Shown here piece by piece: positions 46,024-59,300 of a stretch of 64,000 nucleotides of DNA. Within the stretch, counting starts at the first letter, position 1. Each line of letters begins with the position of its first letter. The notes beneath the pieces were generated by a model. The model did no database searches and was not told where the DNA came from. It worked only from the letters and a program-made list of their open reading frames with translations. The stretch is from Nepenthes gracilis (lineage: Eukaryota > Streptophyta > Magnoliopsida > Caryophyllales > Nepenthaceae), in assembly GCA_033239525.1 (NCBI GenBank), contig BSYO01000003.1, positions 8,674,001 through 8,738,000 on the forward strand, written 5' to 3'. Made by a program: the position numbers and the translations under genes.

Positions 46024-49000
46024 TGAAAAAGCACGTTTCGGTGCTCAATCCTACAAGATATAGCGGAAGCAATTAAATTAATTAAATTAAATATCCGATA
46101 CACGTAAGGGATATTTTTTGCTAACAATCATACACAATATATAAATAATAATGAACAAGCAATAGAGATTAAGCCAAGCATAAACAATAGTAAAAAGATC
46201 CGATTTTTGGTGACGAGTGAAAACTCGATACCCACGGTATCGAAAAACACTCCGGCTTCAACGGCCGAGGAAGCAATGCACTATGAAAATCAACTTGTCG
46301 GTGGTAACGACGCCGCTAACCTAGCCGACTTACTCCCGACACGTGATCCCTACCAAGGAACTCCTTGGATTTGGACACCTTCCGGCCTTCAAGCCACTCT
46401 TCCTCTCGTGCCACTTGAATTGCCAATCACGAACGGATCTCCTTCTTCACGAACGGATCTCCTTCTTCACGAACGGATCTCCAAACAATGGTAGAAGACA
46501 AAGTTTTAATGGCTAAAGAAGATGAGTGAGAAAACTATTTAGAACTTGTAGAACAATGTTGAAGAGATTAGTTTTCTCAAGAGAAGAAACAATAATCTTG
46601 AAGCATGAAGGCTTTCTTCAAATGGAGGCTCAAAATAATGACAGAGAGCATATGGCGTCCTTAGGGTTTCAAAAATATAAGCCAATATTTATAGAGGAGC
46701 CAAAACGCTGTTCAAAAAAATCTGCCCGTTGGGCCGCCGCTCGAGCTGGGCTCGAGAGGCTCTGCTGGCGAGCGGGCCGTAGGGTTCAGCGAGAAAGCCC
46801 CGGGCGCCGAGCGGGTGGAGGGCGAGCATCAGCGGACGTAGTTCCTGGTTTATCGGCTCGAGCGGGTGGAGGGGAGCAGCCGACGGGGTTTATCGGCTCG
46901 AGCGACATCGAGCTCAAGCGAGCGGGCGGTCCTCGACGGGCCCGAGCGGGAGGGCGGCCCGAATGAATTTTAATGGATTTTAAATCGACAACCCACAACC
47001 CGACATCAATAAAATAATACATATGGTCACGGAATATGCCAATAAGACAAATGTCTCTAACAATCTCCCCCTTTGGCAATTCCGTGACAAAACCCAAAAA
47101 TAAGTAAATACAAGTGAATCACGGGTTCAGACACCACCGAGATAGAACCCGTGTACATGAAAACCTACGCCTAGTGATACAAAAATGGTACATAAAACAT
47201 TAAGTAGCTAAACACGAGCAGCTGAGGCGATGTGATGAAAACCTGCTTGACTGCCTGTGACACTTCAGTTTCCTGGTCAAACAAGGTTAGTACCAACAAC
47301 AAAATAACAACATAACAGCATGTAGCATGGTACATACAATAAAGCAACATACAACAACCCTCCCCCTCACAAAAATAAACAGTACTCCCCCTCAAATAAT
47401 AATGACTTGAATTAAAATGCAAATAACAAGAACTCCCCCAAAATAAAAGAAACAACCCCTAAGCTCCCCTTATCAAAAATAATCAAGAACCCAACCCCTA
47501 AGCTCCCCCTATAAAAAATAATCAAGTCTCCCCCTTTTTGTCACGAATGGCCAAGGGGTCATGTAGCTCACTCTTCTTAACCCAAATATGTCTCCCCGAT
47601 GCTACTTTTTGATTTAACATTTTAACTCGGGTCATTCAATCAGAAATGTGATCAACAAGTTGATTCATGTTTAGCCCTTTTCGTTGATTGTACCAATGAT
47701 TTACCGTGTAGCATTGAGGGCGAATGTGCCAACTTTTCCACAAGCATGACATCTAGGCACAAATTTAGGGGTGGAAGAATTGTTCATAGGCTTGTGATTA
47801 CCTCGATTAGATGAGTCAAATATGTTATTCACATGTCGAGGCAACTTGATGACTTTGGGTGTGTGGGCATGATTATGTGAAATTTTCTTGGCAGGAATAA
47901 ACACAGTTTTAGGTTTCACATTAGTTTGTACAATGTTCGCAACATACCCCAAACCCCGTTTTATTTCCACCAATTTTTCCAACCCCGAGCATATGATCTA
48001 ACTTTGAGACCCATTTATGAATTGTTTCAAATCTTTTCGGGAGGCCTCAAGATCAGATTCTAAAGCTGTTATTTGTTTAGTAGATGAGACTTTGATTCTC
48101 AATTTCTTGAGTTTTAGAATCTAATTCGGATTCAAGAGCTAATCTTTCTTGTTCCAAATCAATGACCCTACCGTTTAGGGTTTTATTTTGTTTCTTTGCT
48201 TTCAAGCATTCCCTAAACAGTTTATCGTAAGCTTCTTGAAGGCCATCAAATTCAGCTTCTGACTCGGCCTCATAGTCATAAGATTGATCAAAATTATCTA
48301 CTGAATTTTCACACATGGAGGTCATAAATGCCATGTACTTGACCGGCCCATTTTCAAAACAATTTTCACCCTCTTCTTCTTCGTCATCGCTAAGGGTCAA
48401 ATTAGCTTTAAAGGCTTGACCTTGTTGGCGTTTAAGATTAGGACATTCAGACCGATAGTGGCCAAAGCCTTTACATTCATGACATTGAACTCTTTGAGTA
48501 GTTTTTGATTTGGAATCCCTAAGCTCATGTCGATCTTTCTTTTCAAATTTATGTGATCGTTTTAAGTCCACATCTAGTTTTTCCGACGAAGAGTTCTTTT
48601 TCTTTAAGAATTTTTTAAAATTCTTAACAAATAATGAAAAATCGTCATCACTACACGATTCTTCATCGGAGTCCCGATTTCGCTCTTCTCTACTAGATTT
48701 TAAAGCAAGAGATTTATTTTGCCTTGACTGAGGCAATGTAAGCTCATATGTTTGTAGGGACCCTACAAGTTCTTCAATTTTTAAATTATCTAAATCTTTG
48801 CTTTCTTCAATTGCTGTCACTTTAGGTCTAAATTTCAGGCAAAGATCGAGAACTTTTCTAACAATCCTATTTTCGGGGATTCGTTCTCCTAAATTAAACG
48901 TGGAATTTACAATATCATTCAATTTGGCATAGAATTCATCAAAAGTCTCATCATCTTTCATTTTTATTTCTTCAAATCTCGTGGTGAGCATTTGTAATTT

Positions 49001-50361
49001 TGAATTTTTGACTAATTTTGTGCCTTCATGAGTGATTTCAAGAATGTCCCAGGCATCTTTTGATGTTTCACACATAGAGATACGCTTAAATTCATCATAA
49101 AAATAGCATGCAACCCCTTACTATTCCAATTACATGCATCAAGTTCCTCTTTTGACCACAAAGAAAGAGCTTTTAGCTCATCACCACTTTTAGGTGGAGT
49201 CCACCCAATTTGGGTAGCCATACACGCTCATCCATTGATTTAAGGAAGGCTCTCATCGGGACCTTCCAATAAGCATAGTTACTCCCATCAAAGAAGGGAG
49301 GAAAACGGAGAGAGATCCACTAGTATACATCTAGATCGGGGTTGCGGATCGGGTAGGTCTACGATACCATTGAAAAAGCACGTTTCGGTGCTCACGTGTT
49401 TCACCCCTAATTACAAGTATAGCGGAAGCAATTAAATTAATTAAATTAAATATCCGATACACGTAAGGGATATTTAACTCTAGATGTAAACGAAGCTAGC
49501 AATCATACACAATATATAAATAATAATGAACAAGCAATAGAGATTAAGCCAAGCATAAACAATAGTAAAAGATCCGATTTTTGGTGACAAGTGAAACTCG
49601 ATACCCACGGTATCGAGAAAAACACTCCGGCTTCAATGAAGCAATGCACTATGAAAATCAACTTTCGGTGGTAACGACGCTAACCTAGCCGACTTACTCC
49701 CGACACGTGATCCCTACCAAGGAACTTGGATTTGCCCACTTTGCGGGAACCGACACCTTAGGTCTTCAAGCCACTCTTCCCTCTCGTGCCACTTGAATTG
49801 CCAATCACGAACGGATCTCCTTCTTCACGAACGGATCTCCAACAATGGTAGAAGACAAAGTTTTAATGGCTAAAGAAGATGAGTGAGAAAACTATTTAGA
49901 ACTTGTAGAACAATGTCAGAGATTAGTTATCTCAAGAGAAGAAACAATAATCTTGAAGCATGAAGGCTTTCTTCTCAAATGGAGGCTCAAAATAACTGGA
50001 CAGAGCATATGGCGTCCTTAGGGTTTCAAAAATATAAGCCAATATTTATAGAGGAGCCAAAACGCGTTCAAAAAATCGTTTGCTGGGCCGCGCCGAGCGG
50101 CTCGAGCGGCGCGGCGGCCAGGGTTTCCAGAAACGGCGCCGAGCGGGTGGAGGGGCGAGCATCGAGCGGACGTAGTTCTGGTTTATCGGCTTACAGCGCC
50201 CTCGCTTTATCGCTCGAGCGACATTAAGCGAGGGCGGTCTCGACGGGCCCGAGCGCGGGAGGCGGCCCGAATGAATTTTAATGGATTTTAAATCGATAAA
50301 CCCACAACCTCGACATCAATAAAATAATACATATAATATGCCAATAAGACAAATGTCTCAG
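46024..50361 (-). mobile_element. Copia (SIRE-like) deletion derivative: LTR-gag-LTR, without pol
   Basis: LTRs at 46024-47062 and 49371-50361 belong to the same family as those at 53410 and 62036. Flanks are GTTCT (46019-46023) and CTTCT (50362-50366), a 4/5 target duplication. The last few bases of the right LTR are altered. Between the LTRs, in element sense, come a worn primer site (TGGTATC), gag with two zinc knuckles, the short gag-pol spacer, and then immediately the 3' untranslated region with polypurine tract (complement of 47063-47074). The junction near 47560 joins sequence that in the complete copy lies at about 56356 and 61545, so roughly 5.2 kb with all of pol and ORF3 is missing. 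Confidence 0.88.
47701..49221 (-). pseudogene. Copia gag of the pol-less element, frameshifted
   Basis: The N-terminal part at 49012-49221 has ATQIGWTPPKSGDEL and DACNWNSKGLHAIF. The main part at 48077-49075 has ISMCETSKDAWDILEITHEG (UBN2-type gag domain), FNLGERIPENRIVRKVL, a Lys-rich region and the zinc knuckle CHECKGFGHYRSEC (48461-48502), followed by an acidic stretch. A third part at 47701-47982 has VPRCHACGKVG. Compared with the complete copy, 16 bases are missing after LHAIFM (near 49101), which shifts the frame; another shift follows near 48077. In function gag forms the particle that packages element RNA; here only fragments could be made. Confidence 0.82.
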
Positions 50362-50700
50362 CTTCTAATGCATCATTTGGCCCCGCAAGAGAAAAATTCT
50401 CCAAGTAGAACTCAAAGAGAACTAACCATTCCCTTCCAAGTGATAAATCTTGTCCTTAGCAAATCCATTGGGTTCATATATAAGCATATTAGACGCAGCC
50501 CAATGAATGATGATAGAGGTCTCGTCCAACCAACATGAAGTGTTAAAAAAATTATAGAGGCTGTAAGAGAATATTTCAGTGGCAAATGAGCAATTGAGAG
50601 AAAATAATTATTGTAGCAAGTTTTCAAAATACCCACAGAGTGCCACTTGTCTATCTAGAGTCTTCAAGGGGTGTTATTAGGGACACAAAGTAACCATACA
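50362..50700 (-). pseudogene. LINE piece 3, zinc-binding RT-associated region
   Basis: The minus strand carries KDKIYHLEGNG.FSLSSTWRI, which corresponds to the D...W....G.FSV.SAW.. block of plant LINE proteins; part of the preceding linker is also readable with frame changes. It is bordered by the pol-less copia element on the left and the chromovirus solo LTR on the right. Confidence 0.6.
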
Positions 50701-53067
50701 TGACATACCGTATTTCTAATTGAAAATTCAATAGAGTTCCGACTGTAATACAGATGTCGACCAAATACAAAATCTATTGATATCATTTACAGCATACATA
50801 ATCCACAAAATCTACATAATATAGGACCCAGAAAAAGCCACACAATTACACGTGGCACTAACATCATGACTCCAGTACGACATTGGTACTGAACAGATAC
50901 CATTGGGTATCCAAACTAACCATAATAACCTGCGAAAGTATATACATTTATCAATATAGTGAAAACTATACTACGGTATATCATCATTATATCATACATC
51001 CATGAACAAAACCCATCAAAAATATAAAATATTCCATTAGATGACATAAAACTATATAATTAAGTCCATAAGGTCATCTTTCACGTCTTCAATGCCTAAC
51101 TAACTCAAATCCTCTACCCTATCTTATCATATGCAACTCATACTCATATGAAAGGAGAAAAATAATAATTGTGAGTCAAAAACTCAATAAGGCACACATA
51201 TATATTAAAAGACATATTCAAAAACATAATAATACATATAGAAGGGAATAGAGATACACATGAGATTGTAAAATATGATTCAGAAAGGAATACTTTCATC
51301 GTTCATTTCAGATTTCTTTAGTTCATTTTCTTTATTTTTTCTTAATCATTAATCTGTGCTAAAAACTTATTTGGTTGAAGGATTGGGGTCAATAGACCTT
51401 ACTGACTAAATGAGCTGTCTGTCATACCCCAGATTATATTTAATCTCTACACAATTAAAAGCCAATCTCCTTCTATTCAAGACCCAGATACAGGTCGCCT
51501 ACATATATACTCTATAAACAGGGCCAATCAGCCACAAACGGTACCAAAACAGACAACAACCTTCTATTACAGTATATTAAGATTTGTCAAAGAATATCAC
51601 CAATTACAATATATAGCTAGGATAGTCATTTTGTTTTCACTGTAATGTCAATGATATGCCAAAATATACTATTTGTTGAACAATCATCGATCCAAATACT
51701 TAACTTTTTATTTCTTTAGGGAATTCTACTCTTAAGTACAAAATCCTTCGTTTTTACTCTGTTGGAGAACGGTTCAATTAGTCCATCAATTCTTCGTTCC
51801 AAAGAACGATTCATAAACCCATCACTTAATTACAGAATTCCCTCCATCATTAGATTTCTTACTATAAGTATATTTTAATACAGATTTTTATATTCCTCGT
51901 GAGCTTGAGTCCTCACGTTTTTTAATTTCATGTATAATTTTCTTTTGAAACTTGAAAGAATTAAGGAATCCTTTTTACATTATACCAGATAAAATTTTTA
52001 AAGCTTCCGATCGATAATTCTTTCTTAAACAGTTTATATCATGATTTTAAAAATATTTTGAATTAATATCTTCATGATACGTGTATAAATCATAATAGAG
52101 ATTGAAACATGTAGGAAATTATTATCATAATGAGCTAAACTTATCTTTAGAGCTTCCAGATGACAATTCCTTCATAATTGCATGCATTATAATTTTCGAT
52201 GCATATACAAAATGACATATTTAGTATAAATGTAATTAAATATCATAGTTCATGTTTGACAATATTTTTGAAATATATAAAATTATCATAAATAATTCCG
52301 TGGGCATAAATACCAAACATACGGGGTGCCCGTATCTATAAAATAAGAATTACGAATCTCCAAAGTCCAATAGTGTATAATTTACGTTTAATTCGGGTAA
52401 AATCCAAAGGGGCATAGGTTAGGGTTCCGGTGAACATAATGGCACATAAAACTACAAAATCGGATATTCAATTGATAAATTAACATATTCGAGGTATGGG
52501 TAACAATATTCTAAAGCCGATTTATGCATAATCCCCAATTTAATCAGTGAAATCATTTGGGGTGCAGTGTTAGGGTTCTATGTCCAAAAATCGGTCAAAA
52601 TTACAAAATCGGGCATGAAATTCATATAAATGCATGCTTAAGCAATGGGTAACAATTATTTAAAGTCAAATCACGTATAAAATCTAAAATGTCGAGTGAA
52701 AATGGTTTGAGAACATGTAAGGGTTTTCAGGTGCGAAAATTCACACAAATCTCACAGATTGAACATGAAATCGAAATATTTTCATACTTAAACCATAGGT
52801 ATTACGAAATATAAACTTATTCGGGTATCGAAATGAGAATACTCAAAGAAAATAGAGTAAAAGTGTAAGAAAACGAAAGATGAGAATATGGGCATACTTA
52901 CCTCCACCCGATCTATCACTTCTCCAATTAGCTCGAAATCAAAATTGGACCCGGGACCTCAATTTCCTCCTTTCTCTCTCTTCTCCCTCCCTCTCTCTCT
53001 CTTCCCAAAACCCTATGCTTCCTCACAACCCTTCTACCTTCTCTTCTTCTTTTTATTCTTTTATTAT

Positions 53068-53146
<79 letters not shown>

Positions 53147-53337
53147 TTCTATTTCTTATATTCCAAAATCTAATTCGATACTTGGGTGACTATATAAGCA
53201 TATATCGGGCGTTGGCTCAACTAATCCAAATATCTATCAAAATTTTATAATATTTAATTAATTTTTATTATACCTATATTATTCAAAATAATAATAAATA
53301 ACTCTAATTAAATCGGATAAAAATTTGACATATTATA
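50701..53337 (-). mobile_element. Chromovirus solo LTR, diverged relative of the LTRs at 18814-26267
   Basis: In minus-strand sense the first 250 bases parallel the start of the chromovirus LTR: AAAATTAATTAAATATTATAAAATTT and GATATTTGGATTAGTTGAGC correspond block by block to that LTR. A GTGAGTCAAAAACTCAATAAG block near 51170 matches GTGAGTCAAGCACTCGGCAAG near 19267. Length of about 2.6 kb is close to the long LTR of the other copy. No internal domain is present. The exact ends and target duplication could not be settled; it sits inside the LINE. Confidence 0.65.
53071..53134. repeat. Compound microsatellite (AC)20(AT)12
   Basis: Forty bases of AC repeat followed directly by an AT repeat, inside the solo LTR. 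ORFs reading through it are artefacts of the repeat. Confidence 0.95.
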
Positions 53338-53409
53338 CTATAGGCATCTATTCTACTATCTATAGGACCGAAAACAATCAACCCAAACTGACTCACTCAT
53401 AAGTGAGAT
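53338..53409 (-). pseudogene. LINE piece 2
   Basis: The minus strand reads SESVWVDCFRSYR, equivalent to the SLW.....KY block behind the LINE RT. It continues in frame with the piece at 63080 when the copia insertion and one GAGAT copy are taken out. Confidence 0.65.
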
Positions 53410-54445
53410 TGTTAGAGACATTTGTCTTATTGGCATATTCCGTGACCATATGTATTATTCTATTGATGTCGGGTTGTGGGTTGTCGGTTTAAAATTCATT
53501 AAAATTCATTGGTCCGCCCTCCACGCGCCGAGCACCGTCCAGGACCGCCCGCTCGCTCAGTGCCCGCTGCCCGCTCGAGCACATAATCGAATGGGGGCCG
53601 CTCGATGCTCGCTCACTAGCCGCTCGAGCCGATAAAACGTAACATAGGCCGCTCGCTCGCCCCATGGCCGCCGAGCGCCCGCAGGTTTCGCCAAAACCCT
53701 ACGGCCGCTCGCCGCGCGCCGAGCCCCGCTCGAGCGGCGGCCCAACGGGCGATTTTTGAACGTGATTTTGGCTCCAATATAAATATGGGACTTATGTTTT
53801 GAACCCTAAGACTTGGAAATCTGATGCGTGCCTCTTTGAGAAGAAAACCCTCTCATGCTTCAAGATTATTGTTTCTTCTCTTGAGAAAACTAATCTCTAC
53901 AATATTGCTCTACAAGTTCTAAATAGTTTTCTCACCCACCTTCTTTAGTCATTGAAAGTTTGCCTTCTACCATTGTTGAAGACTTTGGTTCGTGAAGAAG
54001 GAGACTCGTTCGTGATTGGCAATTCAAGTGGTTCGAGGGAAGATTGACGTGAAGACCGGAAGGAGTCGGCCCGTTGCCAAGGGCAAATCCAAGGAGTTCC
54101 TTGGTAGGGATCACGTGTCGGGAGTAAGTCGGCTAGGATAGCACGTCGTTACCACCCGGGCTGTAAGTTGATTTTCATAGTGCATTGCTTCCCTGGCCGT
54201 TGAAGCCCGGAGTGTTTTTCTCGATACCGGTGGTATCGAGTTTTCACTTCGTCACCAAAAATTGAGTCTTTATCTTTATCGCTCTCAATTATTGCTTGTG
54301 ATTGTTTATATTGTGCATGATTGCTAGTCTCGTATGCATCTAGTGTTAAATATTTTTTACGTGTATTAGATATTTAATATTTATTGTTGCTTTCGCTATT
54401 TATTTAACGGGGTCGAAACACGTTAGCACGAAACGTGATTTTTCA
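53410..54445 (+). mobile_element. 5' LTR of the complete copia element
   Basis: TGTTAGAGACATTTGTC to ACGTGATTTTTCA. A GC-rich block at 53517-53755 is packed with GCTCGAGC-like palindromes. TATAAATA (53777-53784) is a TATA box candidate. Differences from the 3' LTR are mostly short insertions and deletions. Confidence 0.95.
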
Positions 54446-54447
54446 AT

Positions 54448-54460
54448 TGGTATCAGAGCC
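54448..54460 (+). other. Primer binding site, initiator Met-tRNA
   Basis: TGGTATCAGAGCC, complementary to the 3' end of plant initiator methionine tRNA, begins two bases behind the 5' LTR. Confidence 0.92.
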
Positions 54461-54487
54461 TCACCCCGATCCACTACCCCGATCTAG

Positions 54488-56255
54488 ATGCATTCTAGTC
54501 AATCATTGTCCGTTCCTCCCTATTTTGATGGGAGCAATTATGCGTCTTTGGAAAGTACGGATGAGAGCATTTTTGAAATCAATGGATGAACGAGTTTGGG
54601 TTAGTACCCAAATTGGGTCGACGCCACCCACAAGTTCCGTCGATAACCAACCAAAAGTTGTGTTATTGTGGACTAAAGATGAACTTGATGCATGCAATTG
54701 GAATAGTAAGGGGTTACATGCTATATTTATGGCTGTTTCCCCAGAAGAATTTAAACGTATTTCTATGTGTGAAAAATCTAAAGAAGCGTGGGACATTTTA
54801 GAAATTACTCATGAAGGTACGAAACTAGTCAAAAATTCAAAATTGCAAATGCTCACCACTAAGTTTGAAGAAATACGCATGAAAGATGATGAGTCTTTTG
54901 ATGAATTCTATGCTAAATTGAATGACATTGTGAATTCTACTTTCAATTTAGGTGAACGTATCCCTGAAAATAGAATTGTCCGAAAAGTACTTATCTTTGC
55001 TCGAACGTTTTAGACCAAAAGTTACCGCCATTCAAGAAAGCAAAGACTTAGATAAATGAAAATAGAAGAACCGGTAGGGTCTCTTCAAACATATGAGCAC
55101 ACTCTTCCTCAATCCAAGAAAAACAAATCAATTGCCCCAAAACAAGAAAGGAAGAGAAAGATCGTCACTGGACGATGAATCATGTAGTGATGAGGACTTT
55201 GCTCACTGTTCGTTAAAAATTTTAAGAAATGTTTTAAAAATAAGAACAAAGAAACGACTTTCTAAAGTATCCGATTTGTCTCACAATCTATTCAAAAGGA
55301 CAAAAAGGAAACGAGAGATGTTAAAACCAAAAAATCTCCATGAATCCAATGTCATGAGTGCTCCGGTTTCGGTCATATCCGGACGGAGTGTCCAAATTTT
55401 AAGCGTCAAAAAGGAAAAGCCTTAAATGTGTCTCTAACGGATGATGAAGATGACTCAAATCACAATGAACAATCCTCCGAGGATGATGAAATAAATTATA
55501 TGGCATTCATGACATCTATCATCAACGGTGACGAAGCCACAAGTGCATCTCAAGAACAGTCTGATTCTTCTCATGAAGAATCTTATAATGATTTTGATGG
55601 GCTTCAAGAAGCGTATGATAAACTTTTTAAGGAATGTTTGAAAGTGAAAAAAGTGAATAAAAGCTTAAACAGTAAACTCATCAACCTGGAAAGAGAAAAG
55701 GATGAAATTGCAATGAAATTAAAGGATGCCACTGATATTCGTCTTGATTTGGAAAGTCAAAACAGCTCCTTAATCAATAGACTTAAGACTCTAGAAGTGG
55801 AGCTTGAGAACACTAAAGAGGATCTGAAAAAATTCTTAAGTGGAACCCAAAAACTTGATCATATGTTGGGAATTGGGAAAATGACTGGAAATAAAAAGGG
55901 TTTGGGATATGTTGAGAAAATCTCCCAACATGGTCCACAACCTAAAACTGTATTTGTTCCCGCTACAAAACCTCCACTCAAAAATACTATCACTCCCAAA
56001 GTCATTAAGACTGTGCCTAAATATGTGGAGAAAAGTTTTGTCCCAACACGTTTGCCTAACTCATATAATCAAAAGGTCATGAACAAATCTCCAAACACTT
56101 ACAAGACCTTCAAAAATTTCAATCAAAGGTCTATGAATAATTCTTTCAGACCTAAATTTGTGCCTACCTGCCATGCGTGTGGAAAAGTCGGTTATATTCG
56201 TCCTCGGTGCCACACTATGAATCTCCAGACAACCAAAGACAAGGGTGAAAAATGA
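54488..56255 (+). pseudogene. Copia gag, frameshifted
   Basis: The start at 54488 (MHSSQSLSVPPYFDGSNYA) is followed at once by a one-base surplus in a T run, after which KVRMRAFLKSMDERVW continues in another frame. Then come the UBN2-type domain (ISMCEKSKEAWDILEITHEG), a Lys/Ser-rich region, the zinc knuckle CHECSGFGHIRTEC in the C-x2-C-x4-H-x4-C pattern (about 55350-55395), and an acidic and coiled-coil part (55428-55860). Near the end is a second Cys-rich motif, CHACGKVGYIRPRC. Stop at 56253-56255. The same domain order is seen in the pol-less copy at 47701-49221. At least three frame changes are present. Confidence 0.85.
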
Positions 56256-56399
56256 GTAAACTCGTTGATCACATTCAGCACTTGGATGAACAAGTGAAAA
56301 GGTTAAATCGGAAAATGCATTCGGGAAGAAACATTTGGATAAAGAAAAGTGAGCGAAAAATTCTTCAAAAACAATCCAATGCCACGTTGCTCATATAGC

Positions 56400-59300
56400 T
56401 TTAAAAGCTCAAAATCAATCTCTGTGGTACTTGGATAGTGGATGCTCTAGACACATGTGTGGAAATAAAGCCATGTTCTTTTCAATGTCAGACCATCCTG
56501 ATGGGACGGTCGTCTTTGGTGATGGCTCAAGAGCTCCTATCCTTGGTCGAGGCTTGATTGGTATTTCGAGTCTCTCGAAGCCCTGTGAAGTTTTGTATGT
56601 ATCAGGATTGAAATCTAACCTCCTGAGAATTAGTCAATTTTGTGATGACAACTTTGAGGTCCGATTTGTTCAAGACAAATGCTCCATCTATGACACACAT
56701 GGCTCAATTGTCTTAGAGGGAAAAAGAACTCCTGACAATCTTTATGGTATTGAGCCCAATAATATTCTTGAATGCAAATCGGCTAAAATTGACACAACTG
56801 AATTGTGGCATCAACGCCTTGGCCATCTAAATTTTAAAAGCCTATCAAAAATTTCGAAGAAGAGTTGTGTTGAAGGACTACCTAAATTATCAAATATAAA
56901 ACATCATGTGTGTGGTCCTTGTCAATTAGGAAAGCAAATTCGATCAAGTCACTCATCTCATAGTGACATCAACACTTCACGGCCTCTTGAATTAATTCAT
57001 ATGGATCTTATGGGGCCGTCTAGAATCGAAAGCTTAGGTGGTAAAAGTACATTTTAGTTGTTGTGGATGATTTTTCTAGGTACTCATGGATAGATCTTAT
57101 TCGAGAAAAATCCGATACTTTTGACCACGTAAAAACCTTGTGCAAAAGAATTGTGAATGTAAAAGGTACCTCTATCATTAGAATTGAAGTGACCATGGCA
57201 AGGAATTTGAAAATTCAAATTTTGAAACATTTTGTAATGATGAGGGAATTCATCATGAATTTTCTTCTCCTATCACCCCTCAACAAAATGGGATTGTTGA
57301 GCGAAAAATCGGGTGATTCAAGAAATGGCAAGAACAATGATGCAATGTAAAAATATTGCCATGCACTTAAGGGGCGAAGCGTGAATACGGCTTGTCACAT
57401 AATCAACCGGGTCTACCTAAGACTGGGACAGAAACAACCCCTTATGAGCTTTGGAAAGGAAAGAAAACAAATGTTAAGTATTTCCATATCTTCGGTCATC
57501 AATGCTATATTCTACGTGATAGGAAAACTTAGGAAAATTCGACTCAAAGTGTGATGAAGGAATATTCTTGGGATATTCCTTAACTAGTCGAGCCTATCGA
57601 GTCTACAATTTGCGCACTCAAACTGTTATGGAATCCATAAGCGTTGTTGTGAATGATATTCCTCATGACCATTCTACAATCATTGATTGCTCAAATCAAG
57701 ATGATGATCATGATGACGCCTTACCCAACATATCCTCTCCTAACATTGAGCAAGTTACACCTCCTGCCATTCCCACAAAGGAACCTTCTTCTAGAGTTAA
57801 GCTCAATCATCCAAAGGACCTAATGTTGGGCGATGTTAATGAAGGTATGAGGCTGCGTCGCCGCATTCTAAATCAGCTCGCCTATACCTGTTATGTCTCT
57901 CATATCGAACCCAAAAAGGTCGAAGAGGCATTGCTTGATGAGTGCTGGACTAATGCCATGCATGAGGAACTCAATCAATTTGTGAGAAATGATGTTTGGA
58001 CCTTGGTTCCCCGACCTACCAATACAAATGTCATTGGAACCAAGTTGATCTTTAAAAATAAAACCGATGAAAATGGAAATATCACTCGGAATAAAGCCCG
58101 CCTTGTTGCTCAAGGATATACTCAGGTAGAAGGTATTGACTATGACGAGACTTTTGCCCTTGTGGCCGTCCCGGGAGTCTATTCGTATCCTTCTATCTCA
58201 TTGCTTGTACCATGGGTTTTAAATTATATCAAATGGATGTTAAAAGTGCATTTTTAAATGGGTTCATACAAGAAGAGGTCTATGTTGAACAACCGAAAGG
58301 CTTTGTGAACCCTACATTTCCTGACCATGTGTACAAACTCAAGAAGGCTCTCTACGGCCTTAAACAAGCTCCCGAGCTTGGTACGATCGGCTTACTGTAC
58401 CTAAATGATCATGGTTTTATTCGAGGGAGTGTTGATAAAACTCTATTTGTGCAAATGACTGACAAATGTATGTTAGTAGCCCAAGTTTATGTTGATGACA
58501 TTGTTTTTGGCGCTACTGTCGACTCCCGTGCACATTCTTTTGTGAAATGTATGGCTTCTGAGTTTGAAATGAGTATGATTGGAGAACTTACATTCTTCCT
58601 TGGACTGCAAATTCGACAACTTCCTCACGGTACTTTTATTTCTCAAGCCAAATATGCCAAGGATCTTGTCAAACGATTCAATCTTGATAACTCTAAACAT
58701 ACTCGGTCTCCCATGAGCACCTCCTCCAAGTTGGATCGTGATCCTGCAGTAAGAGTGTCGATCCCTCTCTTTACGTAAGTATGATCGGCAGTCTATTATA
58801 TTTGAATGACTAGCGGACACGACATTGCATTTAGTGTCTGATGGTACCGCGCGCCGCTATCAATCCAATCCAAAAGAATCCCACTTAAGTCTTTGTCAGC
58901 GCATTCTTCGTTATATCAACGGACGTCCGCTTTTGGAATTCTTTTCTCAAACGACTCAAATTTTGCTTTAACCGGATACTCCGATGCCGATTGGGCGAAA
59001 ATATTGAGGATCGAAAGAGCACATCCGGTGGATGTTTTTATGTCGGCTCAATCTGGTAGCTTGGCTCAAGAAGAAACAAAATTCTATTTCACTGCCTACG
59101 GCCGGGAAGCTGAATACATCGCCGGGTAGTTGTTGCACCCGGCTTCTATGGATGAAACAAATGCTCCTTGACTATGGCATTGTCCAGGACACTATGCAGA
59201 TATACTGTGACAATACTAGTGCCATAAATATTTCTAAAAATCCTGTGCAACATTCCCGCACCAAACATATCGATATTCGGCATCACTTCATACGTGAGCT

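Noticed and set aside
46526..46966. 146-codon ORF and similar ones in the copia LTRs
   Set aside because: They run through the palindrome-rich LTR block and are not kept open in the other three LTRs.
52880..53250. Plus-strand ORFs of about 100-120 codons with Thr-His and Ile-Tyr runs
   Set aside because: Translation of the (AC)n(AT)n microsatellite and a CT-rich LTR part.
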